Position numbers and translations under genes: made by a program
Notes under the pieces: model-generated
Databases searched by the model: none
The model's input: only the letters and a program-made list of their open reading frames with translations
What the model was told of the DNA's origin: nothing
Assembly (NCBI GenBank): GCA_001972305.1
Contig: BDDD01001782.1
Location: forward strand, 141,163 to 205,162
Source: Cephalotus follicularis
Lineage: Eukaryota > Streptophyta > Magnoliopsida > Oxalidales > Cephalotaceae
Length of the DNA stretch: 64,000 nt
Direction: 5' to 3'
Shown here: positions 1-13,852 of the stretch, in pieces
Numbering within the stretch: the first letter of the stretch is position 1
How the letters are laid out: each line of letters begins with the position of its first letter

Positions 1-3000
1 ATGTGATAATTGTTGAATGACAGGACAGGCAAAAATTTCAACTTAGCGAGTATTTTTATTCTATTTAATGGATTGATTGAGAATACAATAATTAACTGAA
101 TTTGACAAGAGAATCTCACGGCAATACGTGGGCTCATGTTGCCACTTGGCAGAACATGTTTGCTAAAGTTTTGCCTCTGGGACCTCACTTTACTGCGATA
201 ACAGGTTGCCACCTGTATATACGCCACTTCAAACTTTAATTTTTCTTTTCTTTTCTTTATAATAATTAAGAACCACATCTCATGTAAGCATGTTGTTACA
301 AAATAAATGGTGAAGACTATTAACATTATCATGAAGTACTCTTATGTAAGATCTCCGTATGTTTTCAGAGGAAATTGAATGTCAGGTACGAATCCATGAA
401 AAATCCTGCAAGGTTAAATTGTAATTTTTTTTTTTGTTGGAAGGGTTAAAACTAAAAAGAAAAGTGTAAAATTTATGGTAAAAATAAAAGCAAATTTTTT
501 TTTCCTGAGTGAAGGAGGGGCTGACACCCCCAAGCCTCTAGATTGGTTACTAGGACCTAATGCTTGATGTCGAATATGACTCATATTTTAAAATGAGTAT
601 TGAAATAATTTACTTGGCCAATTTATATATATCAAGTTCAAAAAGTTATTGAGTATATACAATCAATAATAAGAATTTATGTAAGTATTTTAGAATAATT
701 TATCATATTTTTATTTGATATATTTTTATAATTAATTATATATAAATAGATTTTTTTTTAAAAAAAATGAAAAGAAAGATACATTGGCATCACTCCATCT
801 CTCATATTTGATTTAAAAAAGAAAACATGTCATTGTCAATCAATTACGAGAGATAAGATATTAAACTGAAAAATTTTACAATTGAATATATTTTCTACTC
901 ATCCAAAAAAATATATCTCCATACGGTTTCACTAAAGAAGGAGAAATTGGGAAATGAAAGTGAAAGAAGACACGTGAGCACGGAAAACAAGACACGAGGG
1001 CGAGACGGTGACATGTTTTTTGCTACTTTTGTCCGACAGTAGGCGTTACTTTCAGTTCGTGTTTAGCCTTTTTAACCTTATTTGGTTTTAAAACATGCTA
1101 TGCTACTCTAGTTTTTAACCATCGGATGTAACCCATGTACCAATCCTTGGAGTTTGTTTTACAGTTACCAATGGATATCACACTGAATTACCACTCTTTT
1201 CCTTTTGTGTTGAGGATTTATTACTTTATTCTTATTTACTTTTCTAATGTGAACTTAATTTTAAAGATGTTTGATCTTTCATACTTAATCATCAAAAACT
1301 ATTGGAACCCCGCCTTCTTAACATTTACTAGTAAATATTGACATGGTTTGCCACGCCAATCTCCATTGCCTTAATTAAAAATTGTTCCTTCAAACAAAGT
1401 TATGATATTAGATAGTTGAGTTAACCAGGTTTACAATGGTTTAGGGACTGAAATTATTAGGCTATAATAAATAGTTAAAAAGATTCAATTCGTTTAAAAA
1501 TGACATATCATTCATATTTATAGATTATAAAATATAAGTCATAATCACATCGTTTTTTAATCGATCCTCTTATTTATATATATATATATAAAACAAAATT
1601 ACAACCCCTTTTTTTTTGGCTTCTTGATGGACAGATATGTTACCAACTTGCATAAGGGCGTTTTCGAGAAAAGGGTATGCAAATCTCTTTCATAAACTTA
1701 TTGCTTTTAATCCTGACAGAATCCCAAGTGTTTTGACCCCAAAAAAAAAAAAAAATACAACCAACTATAGATAAGGCAAGTAGCACAAGGGTTGAGCTAC
1801 CAGAGAACAATTGTTGCTTCAAGTTCAACTCCAAATACCAATTCCCTTTGCAATAAGAAACAAACATTTGAGGTTCAAACAAGCTGTTGACACTTCTATG
1901 CTTCCACCCATGTGACCACTCTTTCAGATGTGGTTTGAAATAAAAAGAATAAAAAGAGAGCAAATTGTTCTTTGGTTGTTAATGCTTAAAGTAGGCCTTG
2001 GACATATACGAGTATTTGTAGATGCAGTTATTTCAAAATGAATATTGAAAAGAGTACATTGCATATAATGACTTACCCAACTGCCTGACATAAATCCAAG
2101 ACAGTGCAAGCATCTGTCTGCTTTATTTTTCACACTTTTGCTTTAACTCTTAGCTTATATAGATATGCGAATAAATGAAAATGGCAGTGTAATCAACCAT
2201 ATTGCTTTTTTTTTTCCCAGTAAAATGATTAGCAGCAACTGAGAAAAAAGCTTCATAAACAATCAGAGTAACTACATCACATCTCTTTTTTTTATTTCCT
2301 TTCTTTTCCCCCTTTGTAATGAGTAACTACATCACATCTTTAATTCCTTTATCTTCCAAGAGTCGTACAAAACCGAAAAGAGAAAAACAGTACTCAAAAC
2401 TACCATACTGATACCCTTTTCTCTTTTGGTCGAGAAAATATTCCCCGCTTGCTTTTTTTTTCAATTTACAACAATTGTATGCAAAGTTAGACCACCAAAA
2501 GGCTCACCACTTCTGGAAAGGGAAAATCCATCCTGGAAAAATCACATCTATTATGCAAATTGATATTAATATGAGCATGCAACTTGTACAACAGAAAATA
2601 TCTTTGCTTTACCTTATTAGATCATATATACTTGTCAGGAGGATGAAGAGGAAAACTTGTAAGCGGCGAACTTGTTAATTAGTGGTTTACGATATCTGTA
2701 CTGATTGGATGAAGACAATGTATGGATAGAATTAGACAAATGGACCTAGTAAGAAAACTTATAGACAAGAGAAGGAAGGAAAGTGAAGGGCCAACCTTCT
2801 TTTGAATAGTAGGCAACTTAGTGTCTCTATCACCATCTAGGCAGAGTTTGTTTCCAGCAGTGACCACCTGTAAAATGGGGACCAAAGTAACATCTAAGAA
2901 TAAGAGCAATCGAAAGAATTTCTCAACTAAAAGACTTTAACAGGAAAGAAGACAGAATTTACAACAATACTTTCGAAAATATGACCAGTACATATTCTAT

Positions 3001-3492
3001 TTTCTACAAGGGAGTTAGATTCAACAATTAATTCACGGTGAAAAAGTCAAAATTCTATTTGGCCCATGAGATGCCAATACATGGTCTACAGGATTCATAC
3101 CTATATAGCTTGAAAGCAACATTAGTCAAATTGCATAAGTATCTGCCAATAAAGTCTACATTCTAAGACCTGATAAAAGGCACTTATTTTTTTTTGCTCT
3201 TTTATGCAAGTTAAGGTCAATGGAAAGAATAAAAATTACTCAACTCATTGAGATCACAAAGGAAGATTGAATTTTTAGTGTCAGTTGCATTTTTCTAGGA
3301 ATATTATTACATGCACTATATCCTGTCGAGCCAATGTAAACATGCTTCAATTGTAAAGCAAAGTCAATATGTAAGCAATAGAGAACTTCAAATCATGTAA
3401 GTCTGTTGTTATACTAAATCACCTTATGTAGTTATGCCTTTTCGAGCTTCAGTTGCCTTGAGTGAGCACTTTGAAACCAAAAAAACCGTGAC
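1..3492. other. AT-rich intergenic left flank
   Basis: I see no convincing gene here; the open frames are short, AT-biased and on arbitrary strands. A short (TA)n run lies near 1575-1591, and a ~20-bp direct repeat (gagtaactacatcacatct) occurs near 2267 and again near 2321. The right part, roughly 3000-3492, is probably 3' untranslated or downstream sequence of the phosphatase gene that ends at 3493. An exon-like stretch on the minus strand near 2800-2880, flanked by AG and GT, matches nothing I know and was not called. Confidence 0.6.
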
Positions 3493-6400
3493 TCAATAAA
3501 AATCAAGTTCATTATATCCATGTGAGTATGGCAACAGCTCTTCGACTTCAATCCTCGAGCTGGAACAACTCATGCTTTTCTTTATTCGGCCACGGTTTAT
3601 AGATTCAACCTCGGCTACAAAAACGCTATAAACTGGTCTGTGATCTGAGAACCTTGACTCTCCACGAACATAAGATAACTGATTGAGGCCTCTACCATAC
3701 CATAAGATTCGATCACACCTTCACATAAATAGAAAACCCACTAGTTTGATCAGAAAATTAAATTAGCAACCTGAGAAAAGTTTCTCATAATTTTTTACTA
3801 GAATAAATCATTTTCCCTGGTTGTTCCCTATATAAATAGTTTGAAAGAAAGAGTACCAGGCAGGAGTTCTTCGCTTCCCCTTTGGGAGCCTATCATCACC
3901 AGCATATCTATCTGAATTATTCGAATACTTGTATGTGGGAGGGAAATATATCTTCCCCTCATTCCATCCCTCAAACACATGCCCCCGTCTCTGTTCTATC
4001 CGAAGCTGGACATACAATCAAATTGTCAGAATGGGCAGTTCTACAAATAAGTTGAAAGGGGCTCTCAGCTCATATTTGGAAAAAACATCAGCAACTGATA
4101 AACGACAGAATCACTTCTAAAGGATAGGCAACATGCCTGGTCATTCTCTAGCAATGCTTTCCAATTGCGCATCTCAACAAGAGCCTTTGCACAACGGTAG
4201 GACAGTGCTATTCTATAATTCAAATCCCCAAGCCAAATAATCTGGCTGCACCAAGACATTCACAACTTGATATTTTGAGCAAAATAAGCTAAGATGAAGA
4301 TTTTCTTAAATATTTCCATTAAAAAAGGTAGAGAAAGGTAAAGAGCAGGGGGTAGAGTAATTTGGATTATAGTTTTGTGACCCAAGCCTAACAATAAGAG
4401 TTAAAAGAAAGTAAGAGAACCAACACAATTAAACAATAAGAGTCTTACTCATGATCTACAATCGTTTGAGGGGACTTCTCATCTTCCATGCCATGAACCC
4501 TTGGAAACCTTGTCTTCCTAAGAATCTCCATTACATCAGAGTTCCTTCGCAGCTCGTCACCCTCCTTCTGGCCTGATGTCAAATGACTACAGACGAAGCA
4601 AAAGCTTGTTTGGTGTAAAGACATGCTAATCGAAATTGAACCCTGGAAAACGAGATAATGAGAATGCCACCTTTCTTAGTTCATCAGAATTTTCTTGAGA
4701 AATATGCAAGAATGTACCTTGTTTCCAAGATAACCCATCAATCCTCTGCCAACACAAGACACTTTCATGTTGCGGACATCATCTCTGAGATCACTCTTCA
4801 CCCATACCGTGAGAAAAATCCCAACCATTTGCTTACTAGCGACCAAACAATACCTTGAGTGGCCTGTGTGTCTTTCCCTATACTCCATTGAAAGGGATCC
4901 ACTATATGTTAGTGGAGAATATTGCGAATATTGTGTGGTACCTGGTGAATCCCCTGCTCCATTCTCATCATCAGAGGAACCCCATCTGATATTGGGATCA
5001 TAATCACTAGGCCTATGTCCAAAGATAACCCGATCACAGACACTGAAGCGTCTATCAAGCCTTGGTTGTGGCATTGACATTTCGTTATCCATTCTCATGC
5101 TGCGGCTCAAGGACTGGAAGGACCGGCGATGGAAAAAAGATGAGGCCTTTTGCCTTGTTGATCCCTCAAAGTCTGCATCTAATTCTACAATGGGGTCAGG
5201 GATTGGTGATGGTGTATGGCAACTGCCACTGGTGCCGGGAAGGCTGTTAAGTGTCTTCCTTATAAGAGCTAGCCATTTTCTGGCTGGAGCATTGTCTTCT
5301 GTGCCCAAAACATTGCCAGCATTTAAAGGAACAATTTCTTGGAATCTGACATCCAATTAGACAAAAGAAGCTTTTGTTAATATCACGAGGGAAAATTTAA
5401 ATGAACAAGATTTGAGGAAAAATAAATTTTTATTAACTGGACATACCCAAGAACATATATATCAGCAGGAGGAGAGGTGTGAAGCCAGTCTTCAAGGGTC
5501 ATATAACTTGGAGGGGGTTTACCACCCACATTCCATGTAGCTACAAAAATTCTGTGTTCAAATTCAAGGACAGAGATTTACAATCGAATCTTATCAAGCA
5601 ACAAATGCCTACAAAATGAGGAGTAAGAACTTAACTTGCCTATAATTATGTACATCGGTCAGTTGTGCTGAGTCAATGTCAATCTTACTTCGCCGGAATC
5701 GATCAGAGTTTCTCTTGTTAAATCTTTCTGCGGAATCAATTTGAGAACCATAGAGATCTTTTAAAATCAGAGATTTGTGCAACAAAATGAATTTTAATTT
5801 CCTTTTTCTAAAAAATTATAAAATTCAATAAAGATAAAGATTGGTGTGGTCCATAGCAACACTGGGAGGTGGTGTCTGATACTGAACCTGTTTTACTTTT
5901 CTTGATAGTGCATGCTTCCCTCTCTGAGAAGTTCCTCCAATCTTCATCACCACCTGAAAAAGAAAAACCATAAAGTTATTAAAGCTGTGCTCTTTGCATC
6001 GATAATGTGTCACAAAATCAAACAGATAAAAAAACAAAAATGAAAGGAAACAAATTGAATATCAAGGATAGGAAGACAAAAAACAAAGGATCTTGAACAA
6101 TAAATGTAACTAGGGACCTTCATCAAATCAATTTTTCGAGGGGTACAAAACAAAAGAGTGATGCAGAGAAGATAGAATATTGTAAGTGTTTCAGAGTCAG
6201 GAAGAATCCCATAACAGTGAGGGAAACATGTTACATTTTTTAATATGATATAAAAACCAAAAAAAAAATTAATTAATTAATTAAAGAACCCAAAATCGCA
6301 TCTTAATTTAGCAGAAGAAGATTGGCCATTCACCTCCATAATCGATATCATCTGCTTGAAAGTCCTCGGCTTTGCTCTTGATATTAAGCCACTTCTTGAC

Positions 6401-6546
6401 CAATGTTTTGGGCCATGAAAGCTGGACCAAGAACAAACAAAGCGTCAACAATCAAATATTAGCAGATAAGCATACATAAAAATGCAATGAACTTTTGGCA
6501 TTTCTAAGACTCAAACCTTGCTTCTCTTGCAGTTCTCATCTCTCAT
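3493..6546 (-). CDS. Type I inositol-polyphosphate 5-phosphatase
   Basis: This enzyme removes the 5-phosphate from soluble inositol phosphates such as Ins(1,4,5)P3 and so dampens phosphoinositide/Ca2+ signalling. I join ten exons: 6546-6517, 6421-6334, 5953-5888, 5727-5640, 5551-5447, 5345-4718, 4642-4449, 4245-4137, 4005-3857 and 3718-3493. All phases agree and give 560 aa, within the usual plant range of about 550-650. The N-terminus [10 protein letters not shown] followed by [16 protein letters not shown] is typical of the plant IP5P1/IP5P2/CVP2 group. Catalytic motifs visible in order are [57 protein letters not shown] and SRFSDHRPV. The long sixth exon holds the variable Ser-rich insert. 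Two donors are GC (5639-5638 and 4136-4135) with otherwise strong consensus. The exact paralogue cannot be named. A 36-bp GA repeat lies ~490 bp upstream. Confidence 0.93.
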
Positions 6547-7033
6547 TGTTTCACAACTTCACATAGTTTATCCAGATTTACAAAAATTAAGGATATTTCG
6601 GTTCTGGTTTCTTCAATTAACACTTGAGGCGAAAGTGATACAAAATAAGCTAAAAGATGAAGCTAAATCAAATTTTTGGAGACTAAAATGAGCCCTGAAA
6701 AAGGTTTTGGGGAACAAGCCAAGAATCAAGAGAAGGACAAGTAAGTATAATTAGCAAGAGAGAAGAAGACAACAAATGGGTAAACTCTTCTTCAGTCAAG
6801 CAATGAAGAGGAAGCAATTAAGGGACCAAAACAGTTGCCAGTTTCCACAGCATTTTATTTACCCATTATGACATTTGTTTATAATTTCTCTTTCACTCTC
6901 TCGATTATATGTGCTTGAAAAACTGACAGCTAGAAAAAAATAGAACAGAGAGGGACAAACACCCCCCAACTGATGTGTTTATGAGTTTATGAAAAGACAA
7001 TGTAACTCAAATTCTAAAACTCAAAAAGGAAGG

Positions 7034-7035
<2 letters not shown>
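6547..7035 (-). promoter_or_regulatory. 5' leader/promoter of the 5-phosphatase gene
   Basis: This is the sequence immediately upstream of the phosphatase start codon. It is AT-rich and, with the CT-rich tract (minus strand) that follows at 7036-7071, resembles a plant 5' UTR/core promoter. I see no unambiguous TATA box with fixed spacing, so the transcription start is not placed. Confidence 0.4.

Positions 7036-7071
<36 letters not shown>
7036..7071. repeat. (GA)18 microsatellite upstream of the 5-phosphatase gene
   Basis: This is an uninterrupted GA run on the plus strand, which reads as a CT run on the gene strand. It lies ~490 bp before the ATG, a usual place for CT tracts in plant leaders and promoters. 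It is likely to be length-polymorphic. Confidence 0.95.
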
Positions 7072-7073
<2 letters not shown>

Positions 7074-8874
7074 TCTTCTTTCTATATGCATGTCCAAGTA
7101 ACAAATAAGAAAACCTCAATGAAGGTACAAGAGTAAAGAACAAAAATTTAAAGAGGAATAAAGTGGAAGAGGAGAGAGAGCAGCTTGGCTTAGTCTCTCT
7201 CTCACTCACTGGAGGTTGTTTTTAAGTCCAACACAGAAACAAAACCCAAAAAGCAAAGCTTAGGGAATTGAAATTAGAAATTTGTTGACACAGTTGTCAA
7301 ATGGGTCTCCCTATTTCTATGGTTATATCGCTCACCCACCATCTCCCACATCCCAACTCACACTGCCCCCCCGCTGCCCGGATCCTCATGTGTTTCTTTC
7401 TCTCTTTATGTCAGTGAAAGTGTGTCTCTGCCCGGGTCAGCCAAGTTAGGTTTGATCTGGTGTGGTGTCCCCAAGCACAAGCCCATGTTTACATTTGGTC
7501 TCTCTATTAGCCTAAAGAGGCGGTTAAAGAAGCAACAAAATTATTAGATAAAAATAAAAGGGGTACTTGTGTACTTTGTTTGGTTCATTTCTTTACTATC
7601 TACCACCATACTATCAGTTAAATTTTGAATGTGAAGAAGAAAAGCTTTGATTTTGATGTTAGTAGTTAAGGTCAAGCAACTTATATGTTATCTGCTTTAC
7701 AAGTACAGGGGCTTGGATGCAACATATTTTTGGAAGTATGTTATCGTGTATAATATTCTGGTTTAATGATTTTGACACAGTATCAGATTTTCGTCTGGTC
7801 CAATATACCAAATACTTAGAAATTTAATTTCCCTTATTAGCTTAAACTTATGAATTTGTAGAACTCTGACAAAAATTCTCATACTTCACATTACACATTA
7901 CATGAGGTTATTTTAGTTTCGAAGTTAATTCCCTCTAATTATGTCACATTTCAAGAATAATTTTCAGACAAAAAAAATATGTTTATGAAAATTCAAAATT
8001 CTCTTAATTCTAGGTAGAATAATATTGTCAGACATATTTTTTAAATCCATAAACTACGTCTTCATAATCAAATACGATTCTCAATAAGATTTAAGGATAA
8101 CCCAAATAAAATGCTCCCGTGATGTTATTTATTAACACAAACGAATTTTCAAATATCAAATCATTTGGTAACGCATAGATTCTCATTTATATAGGTGGAT
8201 CTTGATGATAAACATTTTCCAAAACCACAAATGGTGGTTCAGGTGCTAAAATTTGGGATCTAATTATGAGGTCCTAAATTCGAATTTTCTCATGTCCCTC
8301 TTGGTCACCGTAAAATTAAAGGTATGTTTCTTCGAAGTGTGGAGTGTGAGAAGTTATACATCACGAGATTTAAAGATCACCCACAAGAGATAGAGGTCTG
8401 AATGGTTTCTCAGTTAAAATATATACAAAAATTAAATTTATTACTAGGTTGTTGAGTAATAATTTATTTTAATAAGGTTTGTCTTCGTATTTGCTTGGCA
8501 TGGGTGTTTAATATTGCTATTAAAACTTGTGTTTTGGGGAGTATTTGCACTTTTGGGTTTGGGAGATGAGCATAAAATATTTTGGTGGTCTAACGTTGGA
8601 AGCAATGCATCTTTTTCTCCTCAAAACCTTCAATTTTGGTGCTTTTTAGTAGTTAAGTGTGTTACCATATGGGGGCTCTTTTGACTCAATCTAGACTTGT
8701 GTCTAGAAGAACAAAGGCAATCATGCCCATTTTATTATACAGATATTCCATGCGCTCTAAAATACCAACCCTTTTGTGCCCATGAATGGATCAATGTGAA
8801 ATTTTGTGCTTGGGGAGTTCCAACTCGTGTGAAACAAACACTTGTTTGTAGGATCTTGTTAGGCCCCTCACGTT

Positions 8875-8898
8875 CCCTAGCCCTAGCCCTAGCCCTAG
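8875..8898. repeat. (CCCTAG)4 telomere-like microsatellite
   Basis: Four perfect CCCTAG units lie in tandem. The plant telomere unit is CCCTAAA, so this is only telomere-like and is best treated as a hexanucleotide microsatellite. Confidence 0.9.
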
Positions 8899-9730
8899 CT
8901 GAGCTCGAGTCACCCAACGCCCATGAAATCTCCTTGGGTTTCGAGTTATAATTTATGTGTATTAAGCTAGATTAATTATTCACCTATCTATATAGAACAA
9001 AGTAATTTCTTGGTTTAATTAAGCTTTCTCAAGGTTCAATGTATAACCTACTAACCTACTAATCTTAATACACATGCTACATGTGGGAGACTGCGTCTGC
9101 TTCTTTTTATAAGCTTATTCTTAAGTTTTTGTATTAATTTTTAGGCTATCCTATTTGTTTAGACGTTTAAGGACTAAACTAAAAATTTGACGGCGAAACA
9201 CTCCAAAAGAAACCTATTCTTCATCACTTAAATGGGGAATCCTCTGACAAACACCATATATCACACGTTAATTCATTGAAGTTTCCTTTACAATATATAC
9301 CCATTTGATACTTATAATAATGTCATGTGTAGGCAAATTAAAGTCCCCCTTATAATATACAAGGAGACAGAAAGATTCTAGTGAGCTTCTATTTTTATTT
9401 TCTTCTCATTTTTTTTATGAGAGCCATCTAACTAGTCAAGCATTAGATTTTGATTTTTAATGATCTTAATTGCTTAGATGGTTGGTGACTATACAACGTC
9501 ATAATGTGACTCCTATAAGAAATGTCTTCTAATCTAGATATCGAAAAGCAAACATACCATTAATAGGTACATCCCCACAAATAATTTAACTTTTTTTTGA
9601 ATCTAAAATAAAAGGAAATCATATCATTTGGAAATAATTTTGTAACTTGAAGCACTTCTTCGTGACTGCAGGACCATATATTTGACGTGTCCCCATGGCA
9701 CATCCCCACAAATAGTACAATTGATGTTAT

Positions 9731-9750
9731 AGAAGAAGAAGAAGAAGAAG
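9731..9750. repeat. (AGA)n trinucleotide microsatellite
   Basis: An AGA/GAA run is followed directly by three TAG units. It is in intergenic DNA with no coding context. Confidence 0.9.
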
Positions 9751-10997
9751 TAGTAGTATACATCAAAGATTCAAAAATATTTAAAGAAAGATGGGGACCT
9801 GTTACTGTTAGCGAATGCTTATCTTAAAGGGCAAGAGATATATATCTCCTACAACAAGCACATAAATCTTTCATATTTCTATGTTTGAGGCTGTTTTGTA
9901 CACCATTTTCGTGAGATGGGTATATGTATATATATAGACTTGGATTCAATAAATATATCATGAGTTATATGATTTCCCAATCTTTCCTACGAGACTAATT
10001 GTACCTTATACTCTAGCAAGATAGCATGTACGAAATCGAACAACAGCCGTCAGTTTATTTTAGAAAATGGAATTAGATTGTTTTAACCAATTATTGTTGC
10101 AACGTGTAAAGCACCTCCCTCTCTAGTCTCTAACTTTCCCTTCACGTGTCAGAAATTTAGAATGTGATTGACTCATTGGTTTTATCTTCCTCAATAATGG
10201 GATTCATGGTCCACCAGGCACTATTTCTTGAGGTACTGTTTCATCTGCAAGACACAAATCTTAGAAGTTGATACATGATTAATGACAAAATACTGATTTT
10301 GTAGCTCACAGGACATGATGTTCTTTTTATCAAATAAGATAAACAACTTACTGTTGATAAATGATCATAGTTTCAACTTTTTTTTTACTCGGTACAAAAC
10401 AGAAAATTATATCCTTACGAAAATAACATCGACAAAATCTCCAAAGAAAAACTCAGACAAATTCATAAGTGAGCTATCAAAATAATCAAATTATTCACAT
10501 TTGTATGATTAGGATTAGTCATAAAGTTCGCACACTAATTCTCCTGTCTAAGAATAAGAATTAGATAACAAATCTAATGACGACTAATATATAAGAACGC
10601 CAGTCTTTTAATAAGATACCTAATGAATGAAGCGACCATCAAGCCTGGTTGATTATTTGAATGGCCAACAGAAAATCCGTTACAGCAATCGCACTAGGAC
10701 ACTTGTAATGTCAGGGAAGCTGTAGCCCTTTGCAAATGTACCAAATCACAGCTTGAATACTCCTACATATCCCAATACTGCTAAGTAAAACCCACTACCC
10801 AATCCCATTACTGTTAACATTATGAATCTCGCATTAGAAAGGCATTCAAAGGGATCCTCTATATGTTTATTTCGGTAATTAATCATTGGAAATAATGGAT
10901 ATTTATTACAACTTCAATGAGTGTTTTTGTTTTATTTAAATACGACAGTTATGACGAAATAACTCGCGTCATATTAAGTTCACTTTTGAAACGAACA

Positions 10998-11089
10998 AAA
11001 ATAAATCATTTACGTCTGACTTAACAAATTCACGAAAAAATGAGTAAAAGTAAATCATTTATGTCTGATTTAACGAATTAGTGAAAAAC
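10998..11089. repeat. Diverged ~49-bp tandem duplication
   Basis: Two copies of a block with the core AAATCATTTAYGTCTGAYTT start their shared core at 11003 and 11052. They differ by several substitutions, so the duplication is old. Confidence 0.7.
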
Positions 11090-13702
11090 TTTCACATAAC
11101 TTAGGTGCTAATGACATCGTTTTATATCACAAAACTACCCATTTTCAAATTAAACGAAGAATTGTGAGATAGACTAACGAGGCAGTCAAAGGATGATCTT
11201 TAATTTGTACTTTAGGCAAAGTATCTTCTCTTGGAGGGAATTTGATTCTTTTATTGTTTGTTTTTTTTTTAAGCCTTTGCAGCTTTGAAACAAACCTCTC
11301 TTAAATCCTCTTTTTATCCTAGTTTTCATGTTAAAACATTTAATGGTTAATAGTGACAAATTGGGCCTTTTCTTCCTTGCCATGGCATGGGCTTTCTTCT
11401 CATTTTCTTTGCCACATGGCTAAAGAAGGAAGGAGGCATTTCCAAAGCAGCACTGTTTCTTGTGTACTTGATGATGTAGCTCTGTGAATCTGTGATGTAG
11501 ACTTCTTCGTCTCATAATTCTTTGACACGTTTGCGCATATGTATGAGTTATGCATGGTTACTTCTGGTGGAGTATTAAAAAGACCAAGTGTATAGAGGTC
11601 CTCAAAATAACTGGAGGCTAAACTCCACCCTACCGTTAGAAATTGGTTGCTTCCTTTGGTTTTTTTTCCCCTCATGTTCCCAAGACAAGCGTTATGAATC
11701 AAATAAGTATGTTTTACTTTTAAAAATGTAAAAGTGCCATTATTATGGTAATGCATGTAGAAGTGGAGCCCAACCAACAAGATGGCGCTGGTTATGGTAA
11801 ATGGGCCTTTGGTGAACAGACAAAGTGTTAACATAACTCATAGCGGGTTTTATTATTAATTTAGCTAGTAAATTAATCTTATGTATTCGTTTGTTACGCT
11901 GTAATATTAAGGAGAGTATGTGAAATATCAAGATATGTATAAATATAAATTTATTTAGTGTATTATTTCATAAAATTATTCGACTATCAAAATTTTTACT
12001 ATAGTATTATATCATACAAATCATTTATACAAAAAAAAAAAATTTAAATTCAATTTAGAGGGTATCTCAGATACCCCTAAGTTAGGGGCAAGCTATTCTA
12101 CGGGGTCGTTTGGTAAAGGGTTATCTTAACAAGGTAATCTTAAATAGATAGTGATGTGTAAATATACCTATGCTTGGTTTGTTGTTAAGTAACATAATCT
12201 CTAGAATGTAAAATTACCGATAATGTCTAATATTACCTAAAATGAGGATAATGTGATACCCCCGATGAGGAGAGTATAGATGACCTAAAAATAAAAGGTT
12301 TGATAAATTTTTCAAGATAACAAAAATACCATACACTTACACAACATCCTTCATTAATTTTCTTGGAATGAAGCTAATTTTGTCATTTTATAAACAATAC
12401 AATATTTTGGTTGTCTAACATTATAGCATACCAATCACATGTATGTTACATTACCGCTTAAATGCCTTGTTCACATTATCACATAACAAACAAGTATATA
12501 TAATATTACCAATTATAGATACCAAGAAATGTGATATAGAGAGATGTGAAAAAATGAGAGTATATTGCAAAACTATCTACCAAGTGACTCTTAAATATTT
12601 CTTTCTTATAGGACACTTGTTCTTCTTTAATTCTCTCATGACTTGCATCATCTTCAAAAATGAACCCTCTACTTATCATATACCCATAGATAAGGGAAAT
12701 TCAAGCATAATTAATGATAATTATTTGGTGAAACAAAGATAAAAATTATTAATTATGTTTTTATGTTTTTATGATATTAACTTAGTATATCACATAGACT
12801 ATGCACTAAATACACATAAAAATTTCTTCATAGATAGAGATTTTATGTAATTGAATAACAACGAGGCAATTGATCAAAAAGAAAATGACAATGGGGCAAT
12901 ATGGGCGTTCTTTCCAAATAAGGTTAAAAGACTAATAATAGAATGGTTCAAGTACGTGAAAACCCATGAGAGAAAAAGAAGGAAATCGACTTGTCCATAT
13001 TGATGTGAAGGTTTTCACTTGGAGGTAGAAAATTCACCCCATTAATTTTGCTTTCTTTGTTGACCTCGGAGTAGATTTTGTCACTGTCTTGCTTTCTCGT
13101 ATATCACCTCTCATAACTCATTTTGTTTTGCCCATCAGATCATAAGGTATAATGTTACATGTTTCATCGTATTGCTTCCTTCAAACAATAAAAACCGATA
13201 TCTTTCCAAATTTACGTGGATTTCCTATCCAGTAACAAAATCTGGCATCCTTATCAAATTTGTGTGTTTGTGTCTGTGTGTGGGCGTGACACGGAGATAT
13301 GGTTCATGACTTCATGTGCATGAACTCAAGGCAATGTCCAGTTTTTCACTTGGCAAAAAAACATGATGTGGCCATACGGCTTTTGTTGATAAGCTCAATC
13401 AACTGGCTAAGGGAGGGCCTTCAAGTCGCATAATTTTCAATAGGTCGCTATCCTCTTGTATGGGTTTCACCTACCAAAAGCATATTGATTGCATATGATA
13501 TTTTAATTTACATGTGCCTCTCCCCCTCTAATTTATATAAAGACATTGCACTTCACGTGACTAAATAGCCCGTGGAAATACATAAAGATCTATCCCTGTC
13601 ACCTTGAAATCAAGTTGTGATTACATCAGAATCTCAAGGATCCAAATTTTTCTTGGGTAGTTACAGAAATTTTATCATGTCAATTATGAAAGAGAGATTA
13701 AT

Positions 13703-13852
13703 TATTCCTGACAGGGTTTTATAACGATTTATTAGTATTCACATACCAATTGATTTTTGTTGGCAATGATCAAGCACTATTCCTGAAAGGCTTTTATAAC
13801 GATTTATAAGTATTCACATAACAATTGTTATTCGTTGACAGTGATCAAGCAA
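13703..13852. repeat. 75-bp tandem duplication
   Basis: Copies at 13703-13777 and 13778-13852 both begin TATTCCTGA, contain TTTTATAACGATTTAT and end in GATCAAGCA. A handful of substitutions separate them. Nothing nearby suggests a function. Confidence 0.8.

Noticed and set aside
2679-2909. Exon-like minus-strand frame with AG and GT at its edges (VVTAGNKLCLDGDRDTKLP)
   Set aside because: No start, partner exon or homology was found, and it lies downstream of the complete phosphatase gene.
5825-6037. Separate small minus-strand gene inside the phosphatase
   Set aside because: Its sequence is a different frame across a phosphatase exon (5953-5888) and its introns.
8875-8898. Interstitial telomere
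   Set aside because: The unit is CCCTAG, not the plant CCCTAAA, and there are only four copies.
12100-12740. MITE beginning GGGGTCGTTTGGTAAA
   Set aside because: The start looks typical, and weak inverted similarity exists inside, but no matching right end (TTTACCAAACGACCCC) or target duplication was found.
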